Below, in pieces: positions 1-12,364 of a stretch of DNA of 64,000 nt (positions are counted from its first letter, which is position 1; the number at the start of each line of letters is the position of its first letter). A program made the position numbers and the translations under genes. Below the pieces are notes generated by a model, which did no database searches, was not told the DNA's origin, and was given only the letters and a program-made list of their open reading frames with translations. Location of the stretch: positions 14,367,056 through 14,431,055 of the forward strand of contig NC_051443.1 in the NCBI RefSeq assembly GCF_001649575.2, in the 5' to 3' direction. Source of the DNA: Kryptolebias marmoratus. Taxonomy: Eukaryota; Chordata; Actinopteri; Cyprinodontiformes; Rivulidae.

Positions 1-30
1 TGCTTGTGGTATTCCCAGGTACTTCCCAGG

Positions 31-34
<4 letters not shown>

Positions 35-79
<45 letters not shown>
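35..79. repeat. (TA)n microsatellite
   Basis: About 22 TA units followed by a T run. Confidence 0.9.
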
Positions 80-80
<1 letters not shown>

Positions 81-82
<2 letters not shown>

Positions 83-659
83 TTTTAATGTACAATGCAA
101 CTAAAGATGCAAAAATGAAAAGAGGCTTTCAAACATTTCATGAATCCACCGTAGATGTAAGCAATTAATGAACCTTTTAAGCAAAACTGCATCAACATAA
201 CTTCCATTCGTGCTCTTTTATAAGGATATATATTCACAAAATAAACCAAAGAAAGTGCTGTTTAATTAAGACACTTGTCAAGGTTACACTGTCCTCACTG
301 TCAATGCAGTAATCAGTTAAATTTAAAAAAAAAAACATATTACAACCTAACAATTAGAAACAGCTGCTAAAGTAGCAATCACCTTTCACTTTACATTATC
401 CACTCGCTCTTGTCTTTGGAGCCTCTAATAGCCTTTAGTTTAATAGTGCATGGTCCAATGCCACAGATTAAACCATAAACTGTAAGAATTACACTCTATT
501 AAGAATTAATATCGTGGTCAACCAGGAATCCATTATTGTTTTTTTGCTCCATTTTAACCTTAAATAAAATCAAATCTGTTTAGAAGACATAAAGTGGTAC
601 ACACTGCCTGCTCCTTTATAAATATGTCACTTTGGTCCATTTAACATCTTTTTATCACC
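81..659. other. AT-rich intergenic sequence
   Basis: Contains no ORF, repeat or RNA that I recognise. Confidence 0.5.
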
Positions 660-1020
660 CTCTGCCCTGAATGGTGAGTGATCATGTAATTACCTGGGTG
701 TCTGTGTGTGTTTTTCTGTCTGTTAGCAGAATATCGTGTAAACCACTGGATGGATTTTAACAAAACAACCAGAAAGTACTCAGTGGATGTGCATCTGCAA
801 CCGATTATGTTTTGCAGTCAACCCTTTGCAAGATGGCTGCCCCAGCTAATCAACCACAGCAAACACAAAAATAGCAATACCTCAGTCGGCTTTACAGATA
901 CTGAGCTAAGGTTTAGTGCTGTAATAGATGAGAGTCATCCCAAAACATCCTTTCAGCGCTAACGAATCACACGAGACCTTTGTTTAAAACTTAGCCTTGC
1001 AAGGCGGCGGGCGGCGTGCA
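660..1020 (+). mobile_element. Dispersed 340-bp repeat family, copy 1
   Basis: Member of a family seen six times in this window. Shared landmarks are TGTCTGTTAGCAgAAT near 720, a TGGATTTTAA block, caagatggctgccccagcta near 829, a TACAGATACTGAGCTAA block near 894 and a GAGAGTCATCC block near 929. The 3' end here is degenerate and merges into a GC-rich patch. An 84-codon ORF at 708-962 lies entirely within the repeat and is not a gene. Confidence 0.8.
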
Positions 1021-1052
1021 CCGGCGTCGCCACGCCACGCCACGCAGTGAGT
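1003..1052. repeat. GC-rich patch with tandem CCACG units
   Basis: GC-rich sequence (GGCGGCGGGCGGCGTGCACC, then GTCGCCACGCCACGCCACGC) in AT-rich surroundings, at the degraded 3' end of a dispersed repeat copy. Three CCACG units are in tandem. Confidence 0.6.
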
Positions 1053-1869
1053 CGACTTGGTTGGCGTATTTGTCGCAGAAACCTTCAGATCAACATAACG
1101 TCAAGGAGCTTACTGAACAGGGCACTTTTTTTTAGATAAACAAATCTGAATTAGAGAAAATGAACTTTGAGGTGGTTCACATGTTTTGGCAGCACGCTCT
1201 TGTAAAAATATGGCAGCAAAGACTTTCCTCATAAAATAAATGAACAAACTTAGGAATTAGATTCATATGCAATATTTTATTTCAGTCAGGGGTGTCATAA
1301 ATAATATAAATAGTTTGTATGTTGTTTGTGCACTGAATGACTCCTAAGATGTTGGAAAACTGCTAATTTAATATAAAAAAAGAAGTATTTTAGAGATTGT
1401 TTTAACTTTATACACAAGATTGTTGGCTTGTGCATCCCTTACTAAGACCTGCATCTTCCTTATCTTATAAATGAAAATCTGTATGACCCATCAGGCTGAC
1501 GACATGTTCATCCTTTGCAGATAAAGTCCTCTTTTTAGCCTTGAAGCTAATTTGGCCTCTCATTTGTTGTTTTTCTCTCTCTTTGCTCTTTTGCTCTGAG
1601 ATTGCATTTAAATAACTGCACTTGTTGCTGTTATTTTCATTCAAGCTTACGTTTGGTGAAATTCCGCTGGCTGAAAACGGGATACCTAAATGTTTGTGAA
1701 GCTTTACATACGAGGCTTGCATGTGCACTGTAATAATTTAATCATAACCAAAATATACAGTAGAAAAACACGCACAAAACCATAAAACCACTTCAAAGTT
1801 TTGAGTCTAGACCTCAGATGTGCCATTTATTACAAAAAGAAGAACTGCTGTTCACTGTGATTAGAAATG
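1053..1869. other. Intergenic, no feature seen
   Basis: AT-rich. An 87-codon minus-strand ORF at 1465-1728 has no recognisable motif and no coding context. Confidence 0.5.
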
Positions 1870-2345
1870 AGCAATTCATACGTGAATTTTGCTACTAAAA
1901 TCAGTTTAATTCTGACCAGATTAACGCACTAATGGCTTGTCTGAGTTCCGTCAAGATCAAAGTAAATTGCTGCCAAACCCAAACTCTGAATTTCATAAAA
2001 GTGCATGGAAATTATATTTTATAAACCTTTAACTGTCAGTGTCGCATTGCACAGGTATTTATGTGGAATTATAAATTAATGTTTCAGGCCAAACACAGGC
2101 AGCAGCAACTAGCTGTAGCACTTCTGGTGCAGCTCGGGGCACTTTCAGCAGGAATGTCATGATATTTCTGCCAGAATAACTGTGTATTGTGAAATTATTG
2201 GTGGTTTCAAAGTTTATAAAACAGTATTTTTATGAACCATGATAAGTTTTGAAAACAGCAACAATACACTTTTTTCTTGGCGTTGTTTAGACTAGCCATT
2301 AGCTCATCAATCTGGTCAGAATTAAACTCAATTTCTCCAAACTAT
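1870..2345. mobile_element. Fold-back (snapback) MITE, two-armed copy
   Basis: The left arm contains CAGTTTAATTCTGACCAGAT near 1902. The right arm contains the reverse complement, ATCTGGTCAGAATTAAACTC, near 2310. The arms stay alignable for roughly 130-150 bases, including TAATGGCTTGTCT against the reverse complement of AGACTAGCCATTAG. No transposase ORF lies in between. The internal part (2090-2165) recurs in opposite orientation at about 54755-54805. Confidence 0.7.
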
Positions 2346-4167
2346 TTCAGCTATTTTTATGTATTTATTGTCGTGTTTAACAGTAGGGTTAAAAGATAAA
2401 AAAAACTTTTGGTTTCAACCTTTTCTTTAGTTGCTATAGATAATTTATGTCTTATGTTAATTATAAGATTGTCTCAGTTATTACTAATATTTTTAATGCT
2501 TTGCTAACAGAACAAGTACTCTAGCATTAAACTGGAAGCATTTTAATGCATATTTTTTCCTTCCAATGTTGCTGATCAGTATTCAGAGGATGCTGCCATG
2601 TGTAGTTCAGGCAAAATCTAATGGATGTTTTTGGGCTTACAAAGATTACTTTGTGTTGAGCAACATGACGGCAGGATGAGAATGCTGTTATTAATGATTC
2701 AAACACAATAAGAAGGAAAACATCTTTAAAGATAAAGTCAGATTGTCAACTAATGAACCTCAGCTCTGAGGAGCTGTTATCCTCTGAGCGGCAATAAGCA
2801 GAAGCCTTTAAATTAGCCTAAAAGGAGCAAAAAGAAGAAGATAATAATTTTCTTTCAAATGAAACACCTTCACCTCAAATTTCCTTTTGTTTTCTTTTTG
2901 TTTCCGTGTTTGTGGACGCTGCTGGTCTTACTTCATGTGGCAGACACAACAGGAATCGTCTTCATAAAAAAAAAAACAACCCAGACATCTGAACCTCATC
3001 TGAAGGAGCACCACCTTATCTCAGAGACACTGTAGACAGCTTGACAAGCCGGTGATGTTTAATATTCAGGGGTAATATGGGAGATGAGATGAACAGAGGA
3101 ACCCAGGTGGATCTGGCCACTGTGTGTGCAGGATTCAATCAAAGCCAACTCGGATTTATTTCGTCCTCCGTTCCCGTTCATCTCTCACTGTTTCTCCTAA
3201 TTTCACTTCAATTCACAGGGCTCTGCTGGCATGAATGAGACGTGCTGTCACAGCATAAAAACAAACAAACAAACATCGACTATTTGTATGATTGTGGGCC
3301 GTATGTGTGCAATATACCAAGGCGAAATCTGTCCTATCATTTCCATATTTTCCATCCTCTTCTGACAGACAGAAAATCACTTCTGAGTCAAGTCATCATA
3401 GTCTAGTTCATGAATTTAAACTAGTTTATCTTCTTTTTTTATGCATCGCAGCCTTTACTCTTTTATTTGCTGAAGATATCTGTGTTTTTGTATCGGCTCC
3501 TACTGTAGAAGTTTCCTCAGCTGCGGTTGTGAGTGTATTTTTAGAGGAGAAATTAAAATCTCATTTATCAAAAGATGGATGTGGCGTACATTAATGGAAA
3601 CTTAATGATCTATTAATTAGCACTTCAGAGCTTTTCCTTGGATCTCACGGACACCTTCTTTTCCTGTGATATTGTGGTGAAATATCAGAAACTTGGCAAA
3701 AGTTGCTAGGGTTTATTCAAACTTGGTCAACAAACTGCGACAAGATATCAAGATTTCATTCCTTTCAAAAGGGCACAGTTTTCTATAATTTGGAATATTA
3801 ATCCTTCTGTGCAAGTTTTAATAGAAAATACAAACAAGCAGGACCTTTTTTTGTGTGTTTTTGCTTCATTAAATGAGCTAAAAACCTACCAACTGTGTAG
3901 CATTTTTGAGAAAATCAGTTCACTTTGGGGGGGGAATGACGCCTTTTAATAGCAAACATTGCTGGCCTGACAGAGGTCTTCCTGCAGCCAGGCTCCGTGG
4001 ATCACACTTGCTTCTCCGTGTTCTTGGGATCACACTCAGTCGTGAAGGGATTGGATTTTTCTTTTCTTTTTTTTTCTCCCTCTCCATTTGGGCCACCAGT
4101 GATTAGATGAGTCCATGTCTGAGAGTTTAATCCTTGTTGGAAGGAACACCAACTTGCATGAGGCACG

Positions 4168-4205
<38 letters not shown>

Positions 4206-5367
4206 CACATTTGCACACTCACGACTTCAGATCCAGATGTATCTCTCTCTTTTTTTTTCTTTTCCTAAGTGCTGCATCTGCAGGGAGGCATGTGGCCCTG
4301 GTGGCTCTGGACCAAGCTGCTTATTGATGGGGAGATTTAGCCTCCATTCATTTCAGTTAAACATTCCTTTGTCAGATCTCAACACACACACACACAAGTC
4401 AGATAACACCAGGTTTGCACACTTTGTTTAACAAGTCAAGAAGAAATGATAATGTGTTGAAAAACTCACTGAAACACAGCTGTATTCGTTTCTAATCCTT
4501 CATTTCCTGCTCTTTCTGTTTCTGTTTCTCTTTTCAGACTAAAAACTTAATTGCCAGCTTACTGTACATCAGTCTACATCGGGCTGTAAGTCTGTCTGAG
4601 ACAGAAGGACAGAATAGTTTTAGCATAATATCGCAGCTTCTTACTGTACATTAATATTCATATTTACAGACGTTGACATTTTGCACCTGCCAGACATCTG
4701 TGTCACAGCAACAACCCAGAAGAGTCTTTGCACTTTGGCACATTCGTCTCTTATAAATAACGTGGCCATTTTCCCCACATTTTCCTGTAAAATAAACAAC
4801 CTTTAGACATGTTTGTGCCCGGCTCGGACAGAGAAGCTTATTTTAATCAAGAGGTAAACAGTAGGATTGCTCAAAAGATCTTATAGCAGAGTCATTATTT
4901 TTCTTTGTTTGACCGATCCACCTTCGTCCAGCAAAGATAACTTTGACACCATCTGTTGCTTTGACTGGTTTCATCCCAGGCTTCCTGAAGCCCATCAGGA
5001 GCAAACAGACAGGTGTTACTGCAAAAAGGAACACGTTGATATACAGTTTTCATCATTTTTGTACGCTTCCAAATTTGAGGTCAGAGTGACACATTTTACA
5101 AGCCTCGTCTTGGTTTTAAATGTGTTTGACAAACCTTCTGGTTGCTTGTGGTATTGGAAGTCTTCTTTCTTTTTCAGTATCTTCTTTTGCTTCTCATCTT
5201 TCCTCTGAGACTGCAGTTGGTTTTCTAGTAACGACTGAGCCTATAATAAAGCCATTGGATAAGGTTGGTGTAGTTTGAACCATCTTTCTTGATTTTCATA
5301 GGATTTTCTTGCCTTTAATCAACATTTAAAGAAAGAAAACAACATTTTTGCATAATTAAAAACATTT
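2346..5367. other. Intergenic, no gene seen
   Basis: Holds the CA tract at 4172 and a smaller CA run near 4381. ORFs at 3292 and 4867 show no family motif. Confidence 0.5.
4172..4198. repeat. (CA)n microsatellite
   Basis: Thirteen CA units with imperfect CACTCACACT continuation. Overlapping ORFs in this place are repeat artefacts. Confidence 0.9.
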
Positions 5368-6030
5368 TGAAATGCTTCATAATACTGTTGGTGTACCTCA
5401 AGGTTCTATTTTGGGACTCTTGCTTTCCGGTTTGTATATTTATGACTTTCCTGACATACGTCCACCTAATGTAACCTGTCAGATGTATGCTGATGATACG
5501 ATTGTATAGTTAGTTGAATAAAACAAGCAGTGAGCTGCAGAAGGACCGTCTACTATACCTGTAAAGATTGCTAACTCTTGTCTACATCTTAGTAATTATC
5601 AAACAGAGTGGATGTTATTTTAAAAGGCTGCAAATAGAGATTTAGATCCTGACACTACAGTAGACTATCAGTAGTACAGCAGCATAAATACTCTATGTAG
5701 ATGTAATAATGGATTCACAACTTACATATAAAATATGAAGTAGAAAGTGGGAAAGAAAAAGGGAAAAACTATTGTTAGCTAATCAAATATGCCATTATAT
5801 TTCAACTTTTTTTGTTTAATGCTTTTTTATGATTCTCATGTCCAAGATCGAGTCATTTTTTATTAACATTTCCGTTGTAATTTAAAAGTTTTGCCTTGTG
5901 CCATCAACCTGCCAGAGACCACAGATGAAGAACAGTTTTTATGGCTGAATGTGACACATTTACATAACGTGCCCATGTCGTACTCACTGATTAACATGCC
6001 TTGTCCCTCTTTCAAATAAGATAAACTTAG
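5368..6030 (+). pseudogene. L2-like LINE reverse transcriptase fragment
   Basis: An open stretch at about 5381-5505 translates as GVPQGSILGLLLSGLYIYDF, followed by PDIRPPNVTCQMYADDTIV and then a stop. These are reverse transcriptase motif B (GVPQGSILG) and the YADD catalytic box. Later scraps (DSQLTYK near 5714) continue the same protein out of frame. The tail near 5960-6030 runs into A/T-rich sequence. It is dead: a stop directly follows the YADD block and several shifts are present. The clade (L2/CR1-like) is inferred from motif wording. Confidence 0.75.
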
Positions 6031-7734
6031 CAGCAATAAAGCATTTTACATTTCTGAAGCAAATTACAACTCGTAAGCGTTCAGCCTAGCTTTAATCAAA
6101 ATAAAAATCAATTTGGTTAGCTCTAAATATCCATTTACAGCAACCTAATGAAAAACTGTGGCTGATAAATATTAAACTACATTAGCTGGACTTGGTTATC
6201 CATCCACTGGGAGGGTTATAATGCATGTTTCTTTATTTGATGAGTTTGTTGTACTATTGAAACACATAACAAGAAAGATATTCAGTTCATATTTGTAATG
6301 CTCTGCATTTTCCTTATTTTATAAGAAATACATCAAAAGGGATGCCAAGTTATCTAACTAGCTTAGCTATTTTACATAGCTTTTCCAGCCACTGTAAGCT
6401 GGCCATCAAGTTTTAAGGGTAATTTGATAGAAACTAATATTTAAGCATTTAGACGTGGAGGAAATATTACTGGACAGTGTCTGAATATCGAAACTTTCTT
6501 AATGTTTTCTTAAATCCTCTCATTTCCTTTTGGGATTTGGTTTTCTATATCAATGAAAACATCTGGAACTGTAATCATGTAACGCGATGAAACAAACATC
6601 TTCTTCAACTCTCGCACTGAATAATAATAAAAAATTGGTTCTGAACGTTCAGATTTTCTTTTTATCTTTGCTGTTTTAAATCTGTGTCACGCCAGCAAAA
6701 CATAGATTTAGGTAATAATAGCCCTATGTGCTAAAAAGGAAAGAGAGGAAAAAAAAAGTCATTTGGTAGCTGTAATATTTCCACTGTTTGTGATCATCTT
6801 CTCTCTCGGGCAGATGAGGTGTAAAGAGCTGCTTCAAAGAAATCGTCTGATGTCCGTGAGTGGAGAGTCCAAGGGGCTTGATTTTGTCATTTAACTAGGA
6901 AACCAAAGTGAAGGTGCTTGTTGGAGAATTAGAGCAGGGGAAAGAAAGACACAACGGGGGAATCGAGTTATTATCAGAGGCAGAAAAGAACAAAAGCTCT
7001 TTTACTGGGTTTGCAGATGAAGAAAGGTTGTGTTTATATTACCATGTGGACTTTTCGTCCCCAAACAATCAGATTTTTTTCTGTGTTTTGATCCTCGCCG
7101 GTTCTCAACGGATGACACTGGATCTTTGCAATTTGGCAGCCTGTCTTGGATAACATTTTTTATTGTGACAGCAACAAGAAAAAAATAGAAAAAAGAAAAA
7201 TAGTTCCTTGCATAGATGTCTCGCCTGTTCTTGGAGGTGAGCGCCGTGCAATTAGTATGCAACCGAGACGCCTCGACGTGGCTCAATTTGAGCAGAGAAA
7301 ATTAAGGTTGCAGAAAATATGATGTGTTTTGAGAGCCTTGGGAGAAAGGAGCTAATATGCACGTCAGTCAAGCCTACTGGCAGCACGTAAAAGCCAAGCA
7401 ACCATTTTCCTACCTGAGAGGGACTAAGATAGTGGTGTGAACTGAGTGAGCGGATGCTGCTCTCAGAGTCGGTGACCTCCAAAGAGAGATTTATGCAGAG
7501 TAGAGGTTGTTTGAGAGAAGTGAACTGGGATTCTCATTTGTACTAGATGTCATTCAAACCGGGAACGGAGTGACACTTCAATTAACTCACTGTCCTCGAC
7601 AAAGTTTACCTTGGTTTCTTCACAACGGTGCAGTGTTTCAGCTCATCCTGCAGGATTAGCCAATCATATTTCCAATCTCAGAGCTGTCACCGCCGTGTCA
7701 CTGAGCTGCAGCTGCTGGTCAGAATGGCTGCCGC
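6031..7734. other. Intergenic with a high-complexity patch
   Basis: 6031-7070 shows nothing. The patch at about 7080-7420 is GC-balanced, non-repetitive and stands out from its surroundings; it is listed as a possible regulatory element in the findings. Confidence 0.45.
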
Positions 7735-7771
7735 TTCTCCTTCTCCTTCTTCTTCTTCTTCTTCTTCTTCT
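7735..7771. repeat. (CTT)n microsatellite
   Basis: CTTCTCCTTCTCCTT followed by about eight CTT units. Confidence 0.85.
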
Positions 7772-7839
7772 GTACTTCCAAAAGATTTCCAGGGTGGAGC
7801 CTGGTGTCTTCACTGCATCATAGCCTCTGTTGATATTTA

Positions 7840-8530
7840 CTGTGAGTATTATTCAGCATTCCCACTGTTGTTTTTCTGCTTCTGATTTTTTGCAGTCTAC
7901 TTCTGCACACTTTGTGATATTTTAGCCGTTCATACATGAAAATGTTGAGCTTATTCAGGAGATGGGGCTATGACTTTTGTTTTTTTTGTAATTTTGATAA
8001 TTTTCAATATATTTAACTTTATTTACAAATATTTTCCTTATAGAAATACACTGAGATCTCATCAATTCCTTCATTTTGATACTTTATCTTTCAGCAGGGC
8101 TTCTGCTACTTTTAGCTTTTAGCCAGCATTTTGCTACTTTTAGCAATTTTTAGCTTTTAATTAACCTTTTGCTACTTTATCTAGGTTTTCCTGTATTTAA
8201 CTTTCAGCTAGCATTTTTCAACTTTCAGCTACCATTTTGCTACTTTTTGTTTCAGCAGGGCATTTGCTACTTTTAGCTTCTAGTTCGCCTTTTGCTACTT
8301 TTAGCTTTTAGCAACCTTTTTGCTACGTTTATCTAGATTTTCCTTTGTTTAACTTTCAGCTGTCATTTTCCAACTTTTAGCTTTTAGCTACTGTTTAGCT
8401 AGCTTTTTGTTACTTTAATCTTTTAGCTAGTGTTCAGCTTAGTTTTAACAACTCAGTTTCAACTTTTTCTGCAAGTTTTAACAACTCAGTTTCAGCTTTT
8501 TCTGCAAATTTCAGCGCTCGGCTTCCACAC
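7840..8530. repeat. Minisatellite-like tract of CTACTTTTAGCTTTTAGC units
   Basis: From about 8095 to 8480 the units TTTTGCTACTTTTAGC, TTTTAGCTTTTAGC and TTTCAGCTAGC recur in irregular tandem order. One larger period, TTTAACTTTCAGCT, recurs. The flank at 7890-8080 (CTTTGTGATATTTTAGCCGT) is shared with 57850-57930. It looks like an interspersed repeat whose inner part expanded as a degenerate tandem array. Confidence 0.65.
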
Positions 8531-10347
8531 TGCGTCCTCACAGAAAATGCATTTCAAATTCTGTTTTGTATAATTCAGCTACTTTGATTCGCTGAGCATC
8601 TGTCCCCTCCATCTGTCTGATTTATTTCCCGCATCTTCTCAGCATGGGTATTTTCGCAAGTTTCCTGAATGTTGCTTTTTCTTTTTTTTTTTTTCTCAAA
8701 AGGGTCATTTGCTCCTTTCTAGCATTCCACCCCTGGGCTGGGTCACACCAGTGGTTTGAATCAGAGACATTGTTGGTCCCGGCCAGACAGCCAGAAGCAG
8801 CAGAAATACCCTTGGCACAAGACCAACTCTTTGTGTCCACAAAGCCTCCAGCACGGCTTTGAGATGCTTCTCTGGGGTTTCAGTGAGCTTGGTCCAACAC
8901 CTTTCACCTTTACAGGAAAGAGAAATGGCTTTAATAAAAACTGAGAGCGAGTTTAAGGAAAGACATGGGAGAATCTGAGGAGTCTGGTGCAGCAGATCCA
9001 GTGGAGACATTGTTCCAGATGTTGAAGTAGGGCTGCTTTGGCTGTCTCCCCCTGCTTCTTCCTCTGCTTCTGGAATGAAACACCAACAGACAACTGAGGA
9101 ATGCAAGCAGATGTTCAGCATTATTATAAGCAGGCCCAGTTTACTTTGACTGCATGTTGGAAGCAACCATGCCTGAATCATATATTTTTTTTGTTAAACA
9201 ATGCCTGCAAAAAGAGGGAGTCTACTTCAACAATACTAAAAAACACCTTTTTCAGTCATCAGTTGAACAGAAATGTTACTGAATGAGAGATTTTTTTGTA
9301 GACAGTAGCAGATCTTGTCACCAGAAGTCCGTATTTCTTGTTTTTAACTGTATATAAACTGCACTGTGGCAGAAACCCTTTGGCAGGTATATTGTAGAAA
9401 CACATTCAAAATGATATACAGGTTTATATTACAAATATACAAAAAAAAAATCCATCAAAATTTCTCCTCCAGGGATTTTCAAGCAGGTGAAATGACATCT
9501 AGTGCTGCAAAACAACCCTAAATCAAAACATTTTCACCACCATTCATCAGAGCTGGTGTGGGATTAAATTATTTACTGCATCCAGTTTCTGACAACTGCA
9601 CTGTTTTTGTGGCTAAACGGCTTTTTTTTATTCATCCACTGTAAGCTAATTACTCCCAAAGGTCCAATCACTGTCTGTAAATTTATCGGCAAATGTTTTG
9701 CACCCGAGTTCTTTGTGGTCAGCACATGCTTCCTCCTTATAGCACTCCTATAAAAGGGACATGTGATTAATTCCTTTCTGACGATTATTGCAGAATGTCT
9801 GAACAGACGTAAAAATAAAAAATCATCCATAGATCTTCAGGTGAACGTTGTTCTTTTAGACTCCTGATTTAGTCTGGGTGGCGATGAAAAAATCTATGGT
9901 ACTGGAGATGATTCTCTCTGCAGATGAATGAGATGACAGACATAGACCTTACCATAATGACACCACACACTTGACAATCCTTCAAAAAGTTTCTAATAAC
10001 TGACACCGTGCACAGAAAGCCTGGGGTTTTTCCACAAAGCATAAAAACTGTCATCTTGTTGTGCCTTCAGAATAATTGACTCACAACAGATTTATGAAGA
10101 CATTTCAAACAAGAAAGTGCATAAAAACAGAACATGCTTCGTTGTACAGAACACAGCCTGAATGTAAAGAAGCGCCACAAGACCATTTTAATTTCTGATT
10201 TGAACAAAGTCCCCCATGTGAGCACGTTTGGCTGTGGAGTTTTCCGCCGTGCCTCTTAAAGTGCTGAAGAGTTACAGCTGCAATTAGTGCTGTATCGTCA
10301 CAGTAATCACTGAATCACTGAAGTTTACACACAGGCACAGAAGAACA
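8531..10347. other. Intergenic, no gene accepted
   Basis: The longest minus-strand ORF of the window (8705-9181, 158 codons) lies here but has no recognisable domain or splice context. 9182-10347 shows nothing. Confidence 0.45.
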
Positions 10348-10408
10348 CATCCATCCATCCATCCATCCATCCATCCATCCATCCATCCATCCATCCATCC
10401 ATCCATCC
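10348..10408. repeat. (ATCC)n microsatellite
   Basis: About 15 uninterrupted ATCC units. There are no spacers, so it is not a CRISPR-type array. Confidence 0.92.
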
Positions 10409-10589
10409 CATAACACTTTTATAGTGTTTCACTGACAGCTGCTCTCTTTTCCTTGAAATTAAATACAGACAAAAAAAAGTGTAGTTTTTTACTACATACT
10501 ACTACTGCTAATAATATTACTGTAATACATTTGATTTGTGAGCAGCTTTTGAAACACACAAGAACATTTCAAATTTGAACATATATTTT

Positions 10590-10740
10590 GTTTTTTTTCC
10601 TCTCTTTTAGCTGCTGCCTTCTGCAGGGGTCACCACACCGAGTGAACTTGCAGTTGTTTTACACCTAAAGCAACTTGGGCGTGAACCTGCAGCCTCAGGA
10701 TTATGAAAACACGGCACAGACCACCGAGCTGCTGCGGCCC
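10590..10740 (-). mobile_element. tRNA-derived SINE, copy 1
   Basis: Read on the minus strand it begins GGGCCGCAGCAGCTCGGTGG, a tRNA-like A box, continues to CTGCAGGTTCACGCCC, a B-box-like block, and ends with a TGTGGTGACCCCTGC-type tail. It matches copies 2 and 3. No convincing target-site duplication is visible. Confidence 0.7.
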
Positions 10741-10764
10741 GAAGTTGGAACAGTATCTCAGTAA

Positions 10765-11000
10765 CTCATACATGTTAGAGAGAGAGACGTTGTGGAGAGG
10801 CAAGGCCTTAGTGGTAATCAGGGCACTTGTGACCCCCCAAACACTAGAAGAGTGGCTCCAACAGATCCCAGGAACAACCTCAGAGACCTCTGCTTAGAGG
10901 AGCGCAGTCCTAGGAACAGCTAAGATACTGAGCAGAACCCTAAAGCTCCCAGGCCTCTGGTAGAGGACTCGGTTGAACCACCCATGTGGAAAATAGGGTG
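10765..11000 (+). pseudogene. 3' end of a LINE-type ORF
   Basis: The translated frame reads LVTPQTLEEWLQQIPGTTSE, one internal TAG (10895-10897), then AVLGTAKILSRTLKLPGLW and the natural stop. This resembles the C-terminal end of ORFs from a repetitive fish retroelement; I do not assign the family. It lies just downstream of SINE copy 1. Confidence 0.6.
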
Positions 11001-12308
11001 AGTCGCATCTAAACGTCATATCTCAGCTTCCTCTGTTGTTTTGTTGTTCCGTAAAATAAATAAAATTTAGGCTGGTGTTATCTATAAACAAGCTCTCAAA
11101 GTGTGACCATTTCCATTTTAGTTCTCTCATATTGTTTCTTTGCACTGTGATGGTTTTACTATGATTTGCCCAATAACTGGTGCTTTATACTAATAAATTA
11201 AACAAGATGCACTTTTATTATCTCTACTTTCATAATAAGGTGAACTACAATTTAACTCAGCTATCTCATGATGACAAAAACTGCATATTAATAAGAGTGT
11301 CTGTATCTAGAGTTTAACATAAAACAGCTTTTTGCTTCAGTTGTGTCACGTATGAGACCAGAAGATCAAAAACCACACAGTGAGTCACACTGTAGAGCTA
11401 AAATGTTTCTTTTTTACTTCAGTGGCAAAGTGTTGCTCTGCAAGCACCAGAAGCTCATTTTAGTTGATGCACACACAACCAACATTATTCCCTCCATAGC
11501 CTTGTTTGGTGGGACATGACTCCTCCATCATAACACACCTTCAAATGTGCAGCCATGGCTATGAATATAAATTTAATGTTCCAGAAAGGGAAGGCTTCCG
11601 ATAGCAGCTACTAATAGGAATATTCATACTGTATATCAGCAGAGACACGCATGAATGAATACCAGCGAGTGACTGTAGAACAGAAGAAAAGACTGGCAGG
11701 AGAGTTGAGGAAGAGGAGGAACTGAGACATGAAGAGTTTTGGGATCAACAAAGAGTTTAGTGATAAGATCAAAGCCTGACATAGACCTTTCTACAGTAAA
11801 GTTTCTTTTCTTTCATTTTTAGGGTACTAAAACACATCAAAAGTGTAACGCGTTTTCATCACATCAGAGCTATATGGTGCATATTTCAAATTTCATTTAT
11901 CCAGAATTGGAAAACATTCTTTGGTCATCAGTGCTTGCTTCACATTAGCTTCATTTCTGATCTCGACTGCTTCGTGCAGTGGCTGTGGCTAGTGCTAAAT
12001 CTAGCTCCATTTGTTCGGAGGATTTTAAGAGATTCAGCTGAGTTTTGGAGCAAGACAAGGATTTTGAGATTTGCACAGACGCAATATCGCAGCAGTGTTG
12101 TCCTCGCACCGAAGATGCAGGACTTACATGCTTGAATCAGAGCTGAAGTCCACATTAAGAAACAAGGAGATTACTTCTCTTTTGGTTGAGGGAATCTTAG
12201 GACCAGAGTGAAATCCATGCAAAAAAATAAAAATAAATAAAAAGATCTGTAACAAGGAAAGCTGTATCATTGGCCTTATTAGTCTATTTTCTCAAATTTA
12301 CAGATGTG

Positions 12309-12310
<2 letters not shown>
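11001..12310. other. Intergenic with a possible regulatory patch
   Basis: 11480-11650 is non-repetitive and has several TAAT and GAATATTCAT blocks. The rest shows nothing. Confidence 0.4.

Positions 12311-12362
<52 letters not shown>
12311..12362. repeat. (GT)n microsatellite
   Basis: About 26 GT units, the longest dinucleotide tract here and potentially polymorphic. Confidence 0.92.

Positions 12363-12364
<2 letters not shown>

Noticed and set aside
708..962. 84-codon plus-strand ORF
   Set aside because: Lies wholly inside dispersed repeat copy 1, and the other copies do not keep the frame.
4002..4327. Overlapping His/Thr- and Cys/Val-rich ORFs
   Set aside because: Produced by the CA microsatellite on both strands.
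8705..9181. 158-codon minus-strand ORF, longest single ORF in the window
   Set aside because: No recognised domain, no splice or promoter context, overlapping open frames on the other strand, and composition typical of non-coding sequence.
10348..10408. Regular short repeats that could suggest a CRISPR array
   Set aside because: Pure ATCC tandem repeat with no spacers, in a eukaryotic genome.
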